DNA of 31,643 nt, from positions 1 to 31,643 of the forward strand of contig DDWZ01000033.1 of the NCBI GenBank assembly GCA_002347095.1, written 5' to 3'. The notes beneath the pieces were generated by a model. It worked only from the letters and a program-made list of their open reading frames with translations. It had not been told where the DNA came from and did no database searches. How positions within the stretch are numbered: the stretch's first letter is position 1; every line of letters starts with the position of its first letter. The position numbers and the translations under genes were made by a program. The stretch comes from Desulfobulbaceae bacterium UBA2273. GTDB lineage: Bacteria; Desulfobacterota; Desulfobulbia; Desulfobulbales; Desulfurivibrionaceae. This document shows, in pieces, positions 1 through 7,393 of the stretch.

Positions 1-81
1 GGAAGGGTTTTTTTTTGCCCGAATTGTGAGTATGGTTTTTGCTCGGTTCAATGTGCTGGTCTTTTGCGGGGAGGAAGTTCT

Positions 82-1104
82 ATGCAGTATTCTTCTGTTG
101 TGGGTCTTGTGTTGGCGGCCGGGAAGGGCACCCGGATGAAATCGGAAATTCCGAAGGTGCTGCATGAGGTGTTTTTTTCCCCGATGATTCACCACGTATT
201 GGCTACCGTTCACCCCCTCGCACTTGGTAGAAATTTCGTTGTCACCGGTCATCAGCACCAACTGGTTGAAGAATCACTGCGCGGATACCCCGTATCATTT
301 GTTCATCAGTCACAGCAGCTTGGAACCGGCCATGCTGTCCTGGCATGCGAAGGCGAGTTACGCTCGCATACCGGTCCGGTTCTTATTCTCTGTGGCGATA
401 CTCCCCTGATCACAACGGAGACGCTTCAGCAATTCCTGCACGTTCATCTCGAGAGTGCTTCTCTTGTTACGGTAATGACGACCACCGTTGCAGAGCCGCA
501 TAACTATGGAAGGATTGTCTCCGATGAGCACGGAAACATTGCGAGCATTGTGGAAGAAAAAGATGCGACCGCGGCTCAAAAGGAGATCAGGGAAATTAAT
601 GCCGGTATTTACTGTGTTGACGCGCAATTTCTGTTTGAGGCGCTCCACAGAGTTGGAACAGACAACATGCAGGGCGAGGTGTATCTTACTGATATTGTAG
701 CAATTGCCGTAGGCGACGGGATCCATGTGCATAAATTTTGTTGCCCGGACAGTGAGGAGATTTTGGGGGTGAACTCACGGCGTGAACTGGTTCAGGCCCA
801 TTCTGTCTTGCAGCGGCGGTATCTTTCGCTGCTCATGGATTCCGGAGTAACTATCATCCAACCGGAATCCGTGACCATAGAGAAAACCGTAACCATTGGA
901 AATGATTCCATCATATATCCCAATACCTCCCTCACCGGGGCCTGTAAGATCGGCTCGGGAGTGCGCGTTGATTCCTTTGTGAAAATACACGCCTGCACGG
1001 TTGGGGACTCTGTCCACATTGGCTCTTTCACCCATTTGCAGCAGACCCATATCCCTTCCTTAAGTACTGTCGCGCCTCATACCATCGACATCCGAATGGG
1101 ATAA
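82..1104 (+). CDS. glmU: GlmU-like UDP-GlcNAc pyrophosphorylase, short form lacking the acetyltransferase part
   Basis: Predicted 340-aa cytoplasmic sugar-1-phosphate nucleotidyltransferase, expected to make UDP-GlcNAc from UTP and GlcNAc-1-phosphate for peptidoglycan and LPS. The GlmU signature is at residues 11-25 (LAAGKGTRMK...PK), followed by GTGHAV, LCGDTPL and a GEVYLTDIV segment near residue 205. After about residue 230 only a short left-handed beta-helix repeat region follows, and the protein stops at 340, whereas bifunctional GlmU is about 450-460 aa. The missing part includes the acetyltransferase catalytic His region of the family. The start is ATG 82, chosen because GGGGAGGAAG at 68-77 gives ideal spacing; an in-frame start at 64 lies upstream of it. 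It heads a + strand group with the zap genes. It could be a paralogue, with a full GlmU elsewhere. Confident of the transferase domain, less of in vivo specificity. Confidence 0.85.
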   Translation: MQYSSVVGLVLAAGKGTRMKSEIPKVLHEVFFSPMIHHVLATVHPLALGRNFVVTGHQHQLVEESLRGYPVSFVHQSQQLGTGHAVLACEGELRSHTGPVLILCGDTPLITTETLQQFLHVHLESASLVTVMTTTVAEPHNYGRIVSDEHGNIASIVEEKDATAAQKEIREINAGIYCVDAQFLFEALHRVGTDNMQGEVYLTDIVAIAVGDGIHVHKFCCPDSEEILGVNSRRELVQAHSVLQRRYLSLLMDSGVTIIQPESVTIEKTVTIGNDSIIYPNTSLTGACKIGSGVRVDSFVKIHACTVGDSVHIGSFTHLQQTHIPSLSTVAPHTIDIRMG

Positions 1105-1113
1105 GGCGTAGAG

Positions 1114-1272
1114 ATGCTTGTGTCATCTGGGTCGAGTCTTTCTTTTCCGGATAAATGGCTTGACTTTCTTTTTTCCGAAAGAGTAAATTTCGATTTCCTT
1201 CAGCAGTTGTCAGAGGAAGATGCTTTCGTCGTTTTGCTCGCGGTCTTGAAACTGGAGCGTGGGCTTTTCTGA
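1114..1272 (+). CDS. small hypothetical protein, 52 aa
   Basis: An unbroken frame from ATG 1114 to TGA 1270-1272 lies between the glmU-like and zapB-like genes, starting 9 bases after the glmU stop. The product (MLVSSGSSLSFPDKW... to ...VLKLERGLF) has an amphipathic, helix-rich composition (WLDFLFSERVNFDFL, then EEDAFVVLLAVLKLE), which reads like a real small protein and not a random translation. The ribosome site is weak (AAGG at 1103-1106). Its end precedes the preferred zapB start by 49 bases. I do not recognise a family. The position suggests co-transcription with the division genes. It could be a chance frame: the length is within what random sequence can give. Confidence 0.45.
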   Translation: MLVSSGSSLSFPDKWLDFLFSERVNFDFLQQLSEEDAFVVLLAVLKLERGLF

Positions 1273-1321
1273 GTGTAAATATTATTCATCCCAGATGATC
1301 CCGGGAGAAGAGGAGTTCTGT

Positions 1322-1639
1322 ATGGAATATGAGGAAGATTTGAAAAAACTTGAGAGTAATGTCGAGAAAATGTTGAGCAGCCTCGATTCAGCTCAGGGAG
1401 ACAAGGTGAAACTCCAGGCCGATATTGCCCGGTTGGAGCTCGATAAAAAGGAGCTTGAGGAACAGATCAAGCGTTTGAAGGAAGAAAAAAAGAGTATTCA
1501 TCAACGGGTTTCTGGCCTGCTTGGGTCCATTGAAAAGTGGGAAAAATCAGCAACCCTTGAACCCGGGTCGCTCTCTTCGGCAAACGTTATTGGCAAGGAA
1601 CCTGCTGAGCCTGTACAAGGGGTTCTGATAGGCAACTGA
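1322..1639 (+). CDS. zapB: ZapB-like coiled-coil cell division protein
   Basis: Small acidic coiled-coil protein of 105 aa. Residues 1-75 are almost continuous heptad-like sequence rich in E, K and L (LEEQIKRLKEEKKSIHQRV), then SGLLGSIEKWE, then a low-complexity tail. ZapB proteins are short coiled coils that bridge ZapA-FtsZ to the rest of the divisome; the call rests on this architecture plus the adjacent zapA, because coiled coils have little diagnostic sequence. ATG 1322 is preferred because AGGAG at 1311-1315 sits 6 bases upstream. A longer in-frame start at 1259 overlaps the small upstream frame and has no such site. Confidence 0.65.
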   Translation: MEYEEDLKKLESNVEKMLSSLDSAQGDKVKLQADIARLELDKKELEEQIKRLKEEKKSIHQRVSGLLGSIEKWEKSATLEPGSLSSANVIGKEPAEPVQGVLIGN

Positions 1640-1699
1640 TTGTGAAAATATATTGCTTTCAGGGAGTTATTCTGTTAACCCTTTCAATGGTGGTGCATT

Positions 1700-1981
1700 G
1701 TGGAACGATTGGTCACCTTTAAAGTGCTTGGCCAGGAGTATCCGCTCTATACAGATGCCCCGGAAAAAGATGTGCAAGAAATTCTCTCTTTGGTGAAAAC
1801 CCAACTTGAGAATGCCGGACAAGCCTCGCAGCATGTTTTGCCGGCAAATAAGCTGGGGATTTTAACCAGCTTGAATATCGCCAGTAAATATGTAAAAATG
1901 AAAAGGGAATACGAAGAATATAAGCTTCGGGTTGAGGAAAAAATCAGTCTTCTTAGCGAAAGAATAGAGAAGAATTTTTAG
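1700..1981 (+). CDS. zapA: cell division protein ZapA
   Basis: A 93-aa ZapA-family protein that binds FtsZ and bundles protofilaments at the Z ring. The N-terminal beta-rich segment (VTFKVLGQEYPLYTDAPE) followed by an amphipathic helix containing LTSLNIASKYVK and a C-terminal coiled coil is the normal ZapA layout and length. The start is GTG 1700, about 60 bases after the zapB-like stop; the upstream region has only a GGTGG-like ribosome site, so the start is moderately certain. The gene is followed at once by the 6S RNA gene, the same zapA-ssrS order that is known from many proteobacteria, which supports both calls. Confidence 0.88.
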   Translation: MERLVTFKVLGQEYPLYTDAPEKDVQEILSLVKTQLENAGQASQHVLPANKLGILTSLNIASKYVKMKREYEEYKLRVEEKISLLSERIEKNF

Positions 1982-1987
1982 AGGGTG

Positions 1988-2180
1988 CAGAGGTTTCCCC
2001 TGCCTTGCTAGTGATCTGGGAGAGTGTCTCGAGCCAACATTGATTTTGAGGGCGACTTTGTTGTTTCTGGAAAGGAATCCATCTCGGTGGAATTCCTTCA
2101 AGGGAACTCAGGTACCGCCCACCTAACGTAGTTAGGTTCGATGTCACTTCTTGACACTTCAATGGCGGGGGATTTGCTTG
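1988..2180 (+). ncRNA. ssrS: 6S RNA
   Basis: The sequence folds by hand into the 6S shape: a closing stem TCCCCTGCC (1996-2004) with GGCGGGGGA (2164-2172), a second stem GAGTGTC (2022-2028) with GACACTT (2153-2159), a large central bubble whose 5' side carries GAGCCAACAT, a terminal hairpin at 2072-2098 (AAGGAATCCA/TGGAATTCCTT), and a perfect small hairpin CCTAAC-GTA-GTTAGG at 2122-2136 in the 3' side of the bubble. Total length is near 185 nt, as is usual. It lies directly after zapA, the common location of ssrS. 6S RNA mimics an open promoter and sequesters sigma-70 RNA polymerase. The exact ends are estimates. Confidence 0.8.
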
Positions 2181-2661
2181 TTGCCGATACTGCCTTTCCT
2201 AGAGAGGGATGGCATTTAGATAATAGTATGTGGCGAAGGTCTTCGGGTAGACAGAATAGCGATCAATGCTCTACCCATCAAGAGGATGCGAGAACGATAG
2301 TGGGTACCGGTTTTTTCCCAAAGTGGGAATGGGTACATGGATTTGTGCTTCAGGTCACTTGTTGGCATCATACGACAGAATATTCTCCGCTGATTAGGGA
2401 GATATCATATCGATATTTGTAAAAAAAATAGTCGTTTGAGGAGTTGTCTCAAGACAAGAGCGTTCCCCTGAAGCACCGTTCCTTTCCGTTGTTGTTTCCT
2501 CCTGATCCCCTTCCCGACATAAGTACGGGATGGCGGCTTTTGTGCAGACCTGACCGTACAGTGTGCAATATTTTTTCCATACTTTTTAGGCATGATCACG
2601 GCATATCCCCCAAAGGGAATTGTGCGTGTTTTTTAGATAAATTCGACATGAGGTTGTCTCC
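2181..2661 (+). other. 480-base stretch between 6S RNA and rny without a convincing gene
   Basis: No coding frame here looks real. A 93-codon frame begins inside the 6S RNA at 2141, and a 73-codon frame at 2444-2665 ends in a GTGA overlap with rny but has a low-complexity, random-looking translation. The gene for 5-formyltetrahydrofolate cyclo-ligase, which often follows ssrS in gammaproteobacteria, is absent. Structures seen: hairpin 2191-2214, TTCCCAAAGTGGGAA near 2315, an A-run after GATATC-rich sequence at 2400-2429, and TTGTCT-CA-AGACAA at 2444-2457. The stretch presumably holds the promoter and leader of rny; I could not pick a convincing -35/-10 pair. Confidence 0.5.
2191..2214 (+). 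terminator. hairpin downstream of 6S RNA, possible terminator
   Basis: TGCCTTTCCT-AGAG-AGGGATGGCA forms a 9-10 bp stem with one T-T mismatch and a 4-base loop, followed by only a short TTTAGAT tract. It could end or protect the 3' end of the 6S transcript. The weak T-tract makes it a candidate only. Confidence 0.35.
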
Positions 2662-4221
2662 GTGACTGTACAGATACTATTAGCGATTGTACTTGGCGTA
2701 TGCAGTGGAGTGGCCATCGGCTTTCTGGTGCGCAAGAAATTTCTTGAAGATCGCACGGAGAATCTAGAGGCGCAAGGGCGCAAACTTATCGAAAATGCTT
2801 TGGCCGAAGCAGAGCAAATTAAAAAAGAAGCTGTCCTGCAAAGCAAGGATGAAGCTTTTGCCCTGAAGCAGGACGCTGAACGGGAAATCAAGGCGCTGAA
2901 GAAGGATGTTCTTGAGGAAGAGAAAAAATTCATTCAGAAGCTTGAGCAGATTGAAAGGAAAATGGATTTTCTGGATAAGCGGGAAATGGATTTTCTGAAA
3001 AAAGAACAGACGTTTGCCCGGGAGGAAGAAGCTCTGTCCCGTCGTCAAAAAGAAATCGATCTGGTTATCGAAGAGCAGCGAGTTCAGCTTGAAAAAATTT
3101 CCGGGATATCCCGCGAAGAAGCGAAAAAACAGCTTACGGACAGCATCGAAAGTGAAGCCCGGATGGAAGCCGCCAAGATGGTGGTTAAGATTGAAAATGA
3201 AATGAAGATGCAGGCCGATAAAAAGGCAAAGGACATCATCGCCCTGGCCATTTCCCGGTATGCCGGTGATTATGTCGCTGAAAAAACCGTTTCCGTCGTG
3301 CCTCTGCCGAACGAAGAGATGAAGGGAAGGATCATCGGCCGTGAAGGCCGGAATATCCGGGCGATTGAAGCCGCCACCGGAATAGATATCATCATTGACG
3401 ATACTCCCGAAGCGGTCATCCTCTCCGGATTTAATCCTGTCCGGAGAGAGGTTGCCCGCCAATCCCTGGAAAGGCTGATCACCGATGGCCGTATTCATCC
3501 CGCCAGAATCGAGGAGATTGTGGAGAAGGTGAGCGAGGAGCTTGAAGTGACCATGCGGGAGGCCGGGGAACAGGCAACCTTTGATGTGGGCGCCCATGGC
3601 GTTAATCCGGAGCTGATCAAGCTGCTGGGTCGGCTCAAGTACCGAACCAGCTATGGGCAGAATGTTTTGCAGCATTCATTGGAAGTCGCCTTTCTCTGCG
3701 GCGTCATGGCGGCGGAGCTGGGCATCGATGTGAAACGGGCAAAGCGGGCCGGATTGCTGCACGATATCGGTAAGGCTGTGGATCATGAGATAGAAGGATC
3801 ACACGCCAGCATTGGCGCTGATCTGGCTAAAAAATATGGTGAATCATCGGTGATCGTGCATGCCATTGCCGCCCACCATGAAGATGTTGCGCCCGATGGA
3901 GTGCTCGATGTTCTCGTGCAATCCGCTGATGCGCTGTCCGGGGCTCGTCCGGGGGCGCGGAAGGAAATGCTGGAGTCGTATGTCAAGCGGCTTGAGGATC
4001 TTGAAAAGATTGCCAATTCCTTTAAGGGGGTCGAGAAATCCTATGCCATTCAAGCCGGGCGTGAGGTTCGCATTATAGTCAACAGCGGGGTGGTCAGCGA
4101 TGCCGAGGCAATGATAGTCAGCAAGGATATCGTCAAGAAGATTGAGCAGGAGTTGACCTATCCCGGGCAGATTCGCGTAACCGTGATCCGGGAAACCAGG
4201 GCTGTAGAATACGCCAAATAA
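2662..4221 (+). CDS. rny: ribonuclease Y
   Basis: A 519-aa membrane-anchored endoribonuclease that starts mRNA decay. Order of parts: N-terminal transmembrane helix (residues 3-24), a long charged coiled coil (about 25-200), a KH RNA-binding domain with [15 protein letters not shown] at 222-236, and an HD domain with the metal-binding HD pair at 367-368 (LLHDIGKA). Length and layout match the family (about 510-520 aa). The start is GTG 2662, with GAGG at 2650-2653 eight bases upstream. It lies downstream of the zapA-6S unit and 71 bases upstream of tyrS. Confidence 0.95.
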   Translation: MTVQILLAIVLGVCSGVAIGFLVRKKFLEDRTENLEAQGRKLIENALAEAEQIKKEAVLQSKDEAFALKQDAEREIKALKKDVLEEEKKFIQKLEQIERKMDFLDKREMDFLKKEQTFAREEEALSRRQKEIDLVIEEQRVQLEKISGISREEAKKQLTDSIESEARMEAAKMVVKIENEMKMQADKKAKDIIALAISRYAGDYVAEKTVSVVPLPNEEMKGRIIGREGRNIRAIEAATGIDIIIDDTPEAVILSGFNPVRREVARQSLERLITDGRIHPARIEEIVEKVSEELEVTMREAGEQATFDVGAHGVNPELIKLLGRLKYRTSYGQNVLQHSLEVAFLCGVMAAELGIDVKRAKRAGLLHDIGKAVDHEIEGSHASIGADLAKKYGESSVIVHAIAAHHEDVAPDGVLDVLVQSADALSGARPGARKEMLESYVKRLEDLEKIANSFKGVEKSYAIQAGREVRIIVNSGVVSDAEAMIVSKDIVKKIEQELTYPGQIRVTVIRETRAVEYAK

Positions 4222-4292
4222 TAATTTTCTGAAATGCTGATGGAATCCGTGATTGCCTGGAACCCATCGGCATTTTTTTTGCGTGAGCATCA

Positions 4293-5525
4293 ATGAGTGG
4301 CCACCCCATGAAAATATCAATTGAAAAACAGGTTGAGCTGATAGAGCGCGGGGCTGTCAACGTTATTTCCCGCGCAGATCTTGTAAAAAAACTGGAGAAG
4401 TCGGCAACGACCGGGGTGCCGTTAAAAATCAAGGCAGGTTTTGATCCGACCGCTCCAGATCTCCATTTGGGCCATACCGTCCTTATCCAGAAGTTGAAAC
4501 ATTTTCAGGACCTCGGACATGAGATCAATTTTCTGATTGGCGATTTTACCGGCATGATTGGCGATCCGACCGGCAAATCGGAAACCAGGAAACCTTTGAC
4601 TGTCGAACAGGTGGAAAAAAACGCCGAGAGCTACAAAGATCAGATCTTTAAGATTCTCGACCCGGGAAAAACAAAGGTCGTTTTTAACAGCACCTGGTTG
4701 AATGCGCTCACCTCCAAGGATTTCATCATGCTCGCCTCGCAACTCACCGTGGCGCGCATGCTGGAGCGGGAGGATTTTAAGGTTCGTTTTGAAAACGAAC
4801 GGCCCATCAGCATCCACGAATTTCTCTACCCGCTTATCCAAGGCTATGATTCCGTTGCCCTCCAGGCGGATGTGGAGATCGGCGGCACCGATCAGTTGTT
4901 CAATCTGCTCATGGGCCGCGATCTGCAGCGGGTTTGGGGCCAGGAACCGCAAGTGGTCATCACCATGCCTTTGCTCGAAGGACTCGATGGGGTCAACAAA
5001 ATGAGCAAATCGTTGGGCAACTATATCGGCATTACCGAGTCTGCCGACAATATCTACGGCAAGACCCTCTCGGTTTCCGATGAATTGATGTTCCGTTATT
5101 TTGAGTTGCTGAGCGATCTTTGCGCCGATGACATAGCCAGGCTGAAAAGCGAAATGGCATCAGGCAAGGCGCATCCCAAGGTTGTTAAACAACAGCTTGC
5201 CCGGGAGTTGACCGCCCGTTTTCATGGGGTGGACATGGCCCGCCAGGCGGAGGAAAATTTCGAGCGGGTTTTCAGCCAGCACGAACTGCCGGAGGATATG
5301 CCGGAACTCACTCTGCCTGCTTCGCCGGACGGCGTTTGGCTGCCCAAGCTCCTTGTGGATGCGGCAATGGTCAAGGGTAGCGGGGAGGGGCGCCGTATGA
5401 TCCAGCAGGGCGCGGTGACGATGAACGGCGAGAAGGTGAGCGATGTCGAGTTGGTGGTCAAGACCGAGGGCGAGATATTGCTGAAGGTTGGCAAACGCAG
5501 GTTTTGCCGGGTGATTTTTGTGTAA
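4293..5525 (+). CDS. tyrS: tyrosyl-tRNA synthetase
   Basis: A class I aminoacyl-tRNA synthetase of 410 aa that charges tRNA-Tyr. It has the HIGH-like motif HLGH at residues 58-61, the tyrosine pocket region ([16 protein letters not shown], 198-213), KMSKS at 236-240 and a C-terminal S4 RNA-binding domain (about 345-405, with [16 protein letters not shown]). The start is uncertain: ATG 4293 has no clear ribosome site, and ATG 4308, five codons on, is equally possible. A strong terminator follows 60 bases after the stop, so the rny-tyrS transcript ends here. No T-box-like leader is evident in the 71-base gap before it. Confidence 0.96.
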   Translation: MSGHPMKISIEKQVELIERGAVNVISRADLVKKLEKSATTGVPLKIKAGFDPTAPDLHLGHTVLIQKLKHFQDLGHEINFLIGDFTGMIGDPTGKSETRKPLTVEQVEKNAESYKDQIFKILDPGKTKVVFNSTWLNALTSKDFIMLASQLTVARMLEREDFKVRFENERPISIHEFLYPLIQGYDSVALQADVEIGGTDQLFNLLMGRDLQRVWGQEPQVVITMPLLEGLDGVNKMSKSLGNYIGITESADNIYGKTLSVSDELMFRYFELLSDLCADDIARLKSEMASGKAHPKVVKQQLARELTARFHGVDMARQAEENFERVFSQHELPEDMPELTLPASPDGVWLPKLLVDAAMVKGSGEGRRMIQQGAVTMNGEKVSDVELVVKTEGEILLKVGKRRFCRVIFV

Positions 5526-5588
5526 AACGCAATGAATCGTTTTTTCTGAAGAAACGGGATTTTACCAGTTGTTCTCTTGAAGAGATAC

Positions 5589-5636
5589 AAAAAGACATCC
5601 TCTCTATTGTAGCACACGAGAGGATGTCTTTTTTTT
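5589..5636. terminator. bidirectional intrinsic terminator
   Basis: A perfect 16-bp stem AAAAAGACATCCTCTC (5589-5604) pairs with GAGAGGATGTCTTTTT (5618-5633) around a 13-base loop, with T-tracts on both strands. It ends tyrS on the + strand and can also end the convergent cytochrome gene on the - strand. Confidence 0.9.
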
Positions 5637-5660
5637 AGGCTCTGTCATTGTGAAGCGCTA

Positions 5661-5681
5661 TTTCTCCTGGACCAGGAGAAA
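5661..5681. repeat. perfect inverted repeat in the 3' region of the cytochrome gene
   Basis: TTTCTCCTGG (5661-5670), one base, then CCAGGAGAAA (5672-5681) is a perfect 21-base palindrome. It lies between the bidirectional terminator and the stop codon of the cytochrome c gene. In the - strand transcript it would form a hairpin without a following T-tract, so it may be an RNA 3' stabiliser or a DNA site. Confidence 0.5.
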
Positions 5682-5689
5682 AAATTCTA

Positions 5690-6094
5690 TCAGCCACACT
5701 TGCTTTCGTCTCTCGGATCATAGGTTGTGGCTCCAAATCGCCAGAGGAAATCGTTTAACACCAACAGTTCTTGCATTGTTATTCCGTTCCATGCGCCTTG
5801 TTTGGCGCAGGCGGGATATTTTTGATAAAAAACCCGGTCCCAGGCGTTGGGAACCTTCGACTCGGCATGCAGGAATGGCGCGCCCTTGTCGTTGGTGCGG
5901 GTGTGACAGCTTTTGCATCGTTGCACGAAAAGTTGTCGTCCCTTTCCATACCACATGCTATCCCCCCCAAGAATGCGGCAACTGTCGGTCCCCTTGTCAT
6001 AACGCTTGAGATCTTTTGCCTCGGCTGGCAATGAAAAAGCGGCAAAAAAAACTGAGACCATTAAGATGCTGAGAAAGTGCTGTCGGTGTCGCAT
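5690..6094 (-). CDS. secreted monoheme cytochrome c
   Basis: A 134-aa exported protein. Residues 1-26 form a signal peptide with a basic start, the hydrophobic stretch FLSILMVSVFFAAFSL and a cleavage site after AEA. The mature part carries one haem-binding motif, CKSCH (residues about 60-64), and a later segment (MQELLVLNDFLWRFGA) typical of the C-terminal helix of small class I cytochromes. It probably carries electrons in the periplasm; the partner is unknown. A strong ribosome site (GGAGAAGGAG) precedes ATG 6094. It is transcribed divergently from the GlxA-type regulator, which may control it. Two further Cys residues (SCRILGG and CAKQG, SKCG end) do not form haem motifs. Confidence 0.85.
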   Translation of the reverse strand: MRHRQHFLSILMVSVFFAAFSLPAEAKDLKRYDKGTDSCRILGGDSMWYGKGRQLFVQRCKSCHTRTNDKGAPFLHAESKVPNAWDRVFYQKYPACAKQGAWNGITMQELLVLNDFLWRFGATTYDPRDESKCG

Positions 6095-6148
6095 GGTGTT
6101 TTCTCCTTCTCCCCCAAAAAAGTAGTTATTCTTTTCTTCCTTCTCTTG

Positions 6149-6156
6149 AGTATAAT
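6149..6156. promoter_or_regulatory. overlapping divergent -10 elements between cytochrome c and GlxA-type genes
   Basis: TATAAT at 6151-6156 reads toward the regulator, and AGTATA at 6149-6154 is TATACT reading toward the cytochrome. The -35 hexamers are poor (TTCTTT at 6129-6134 for +; TTCAAG, 16 bases upstream, for -), as expected for activator-dependent promoters. An inverted repeat TGTCG-TTAG-CGACA at 6180-6193 is a possible operator. Confidence 0.35.
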
Positions 6157-6304
6157 CAGAGGTGTCTGATCTTGAACAGTGTCGTTAGCGACAATGAAGA
6201 GGCGGAATCCGCCAGCGTCTTGTCGGCGATGGGGCGCTGTTGTACGATGCGGACGTGAGACGAGCTACGATGAACGACAATCGCAGACTGGGAGGGGAGG
6301 GGGT

Positions 6305-7300
6305 ATGAAGAAGGTTACTATCTTGGCCTTGGATGGCGCCTCGGCGACAACGATTACCGGCCCCATGGATGTGTTTACCAATGCCGGAGTGTTATGGAAT
6401 CGTATCTTTGGCCAGAGCGTTTTCCCATTCTTTGAGGTGGAGATTGCGACCATCTCCGGAAAACATATTATCTGTAATAATAACCTGCCGTTACAGCCGC
6501 ATGCCTCTATCCGGGATATCAGGCAGACAGATCTTATCATAATCCCGGCGGTGTTCCATATCGAAAATTCCTTGGTCAGACTCGGTGACACGGTGATTCC
6601 CTGGCTGATTGGCCACTATGAGCAGGGGGCCCACCTGGCCAGTATATGTACCGGCTCCTTTGTCCTTGCCCTGACTCGCCTGCTCAACGGCAAGGAGGCC
6701 ACAACCCATTGGGCGGTGGCGGAAGAGTTTCGCCAGCTCTATCCTGAGGTGATCCTCAAGCCGGAAAAGCTCATAACCGATGCCGGGGATATTTTTTGTT
6801 CGGGGTCCTTCAGCAGTTGCATTGACCTTGCCATATATCTGGTGGAGAAGTACTGCGGTCATCAAGTGGCGGTCGAATGCAGCAAAGCCCTGGCGCATGA
6901 TATGGGGAGATGTTCCCAGGCGCCCTACACGCCCTTTCGTTTTCAGCGCAACCACAAGGATGATGCCGTCTTGCGTTGCCAGCATTTTCTTGAAGAGCAG
7001 TTTTCTGATGAGATCGACATTGAAATGTTGGCAGGGCGCAACGGCATGGGCCGGCGTACCATGGAGCGGCGCTTTAAGGCGGCCACCGGCGATACGCCGC
7101 TGTGTTACCTGCAGCGGGTGCGGGTGGAGGAGGCCAAAAAGATTTTGGAGTCGGGCAGAGAAACCTTTGACGAGATCAGTTACAAGGTGGGCTACGAGGA
7201 CAGCAGCTTTTTCAGGCGTGTTTTTAGGAAGCATACCGGCTTGAATCCCACCGAGTATCGCGGCAAGTTTCAGCGGGTGGTGGATATGCTCGATACGTGA
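6305..7300 (+). CDS. GlxA-family transcriptional regulator (DJ-1/PfpI-like domain plus AraC-type HTH)
   Basis: A 331-aa predicted transcription factor. Residues 1-190 form a class I glutamine-amidotransferase-like (DJ-1/PfpI) fold, with a Cys in the nucleophile-elbow position (SICTGSF, C115). Residues about 225-325 are an AraC/XylS DNA-binding domain with two helix-turn-helices (RRTMERRFKAATGDTP; DEISYKVGYEDSSFFRRVFRK). GlxA-like regulators usually sense small metabolites through the N-terminal domain; the ligand cannot be read from the sequence. ATG 6305 is preferred because GGGAGGGGAGGGGG lies directly upstream; an in-frame start at 6179 lies before the ribosome site and gives an unlikely basic extension. 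It is divergent from the cytochrome c gene, the most likely target besides itself. Confidence 0.9.
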   Translation: MKKVTILALDGASATTITGPMDVFTNAGVLWNRIFGQSVFPFFEVEIATISGKHIICNNNLPLQPHASIRDIRQTDLIIIPAVFHIENSLVRLGDTVIPWLIGHYEQGAHLASICTGSFVLALTRLLNGKEATTHWAVAEEFRQLYPEVILKPEKLITDAGDIFCSGSFSSCIDLAIYLVEKYCGHQVAVECSKALAHDMGRCSQAPYTPFRFQRNHKDDAVLRCQHFLEEQFSDEIDIEMLAGRNGMGRRTMERRFKAATGDTPLCYLQRVRVEEAKKILESGRETFDEISYKVGYEDSSFFRRVFRKHTGLNPTEYRGKFQRVVDMLDT

Positions 7301-7342
7301 GCGGCGCGCTTTCCGGAAAGGGCCATCCCCTCGGTTGTCCGG

Positions 7343-7375
7343 CACAACAAGGCGTCAAGACGACGCCTTGTTGTG
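7343..7375. terminator. strong hairpin between convergent genes
   Basis: CACAACAAGGCGTC (7343-7356) and GACGCCTTGTTGTG (7362-7375) form a perfect 14-bp stem with a 5-base loop. It lies between the ends of the regulator (+) and dapL (-). No T-tract follows on either strand, so termination may need Rho or the hairpin may mainly protect 3' ends. Confidence 0.6.
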
Positions 7376-7393
7376 TGTATGCTCAATGGAATG

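Noticed and set aside
1..20. GGAAGGG followed by a T-run at the left edge, like the end of an intrinsic terminator
   Set aside because: Its other arm would be outside the window, so it cannot be confirmed.
24..52. TTGTGA-17-TTCAAT as promoter of the glmU-like gene
   Set aside because: Spacing is right, but both hexamers are poor; the gene may be read from further upstream.
2141..2422. A 93-codon frame starting inside the 6S RNA
   Set aside because: Its start overlaps a structured RNA gene, no ribosome site is present and the translation looks random.
2444..2665. A 73-codon frame overlapping the rny start by GTGA
   Set aside because: The overlap looks like coupling, but the frame opens with a poor start codon context and the product is rich in P, R and C without pattern. 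I keep it as non-coding.
7343..7375. Attenuator or riboswitch for dapL
   Set aside because: The hairpin is at the 3' end of dapL, not in its leader.
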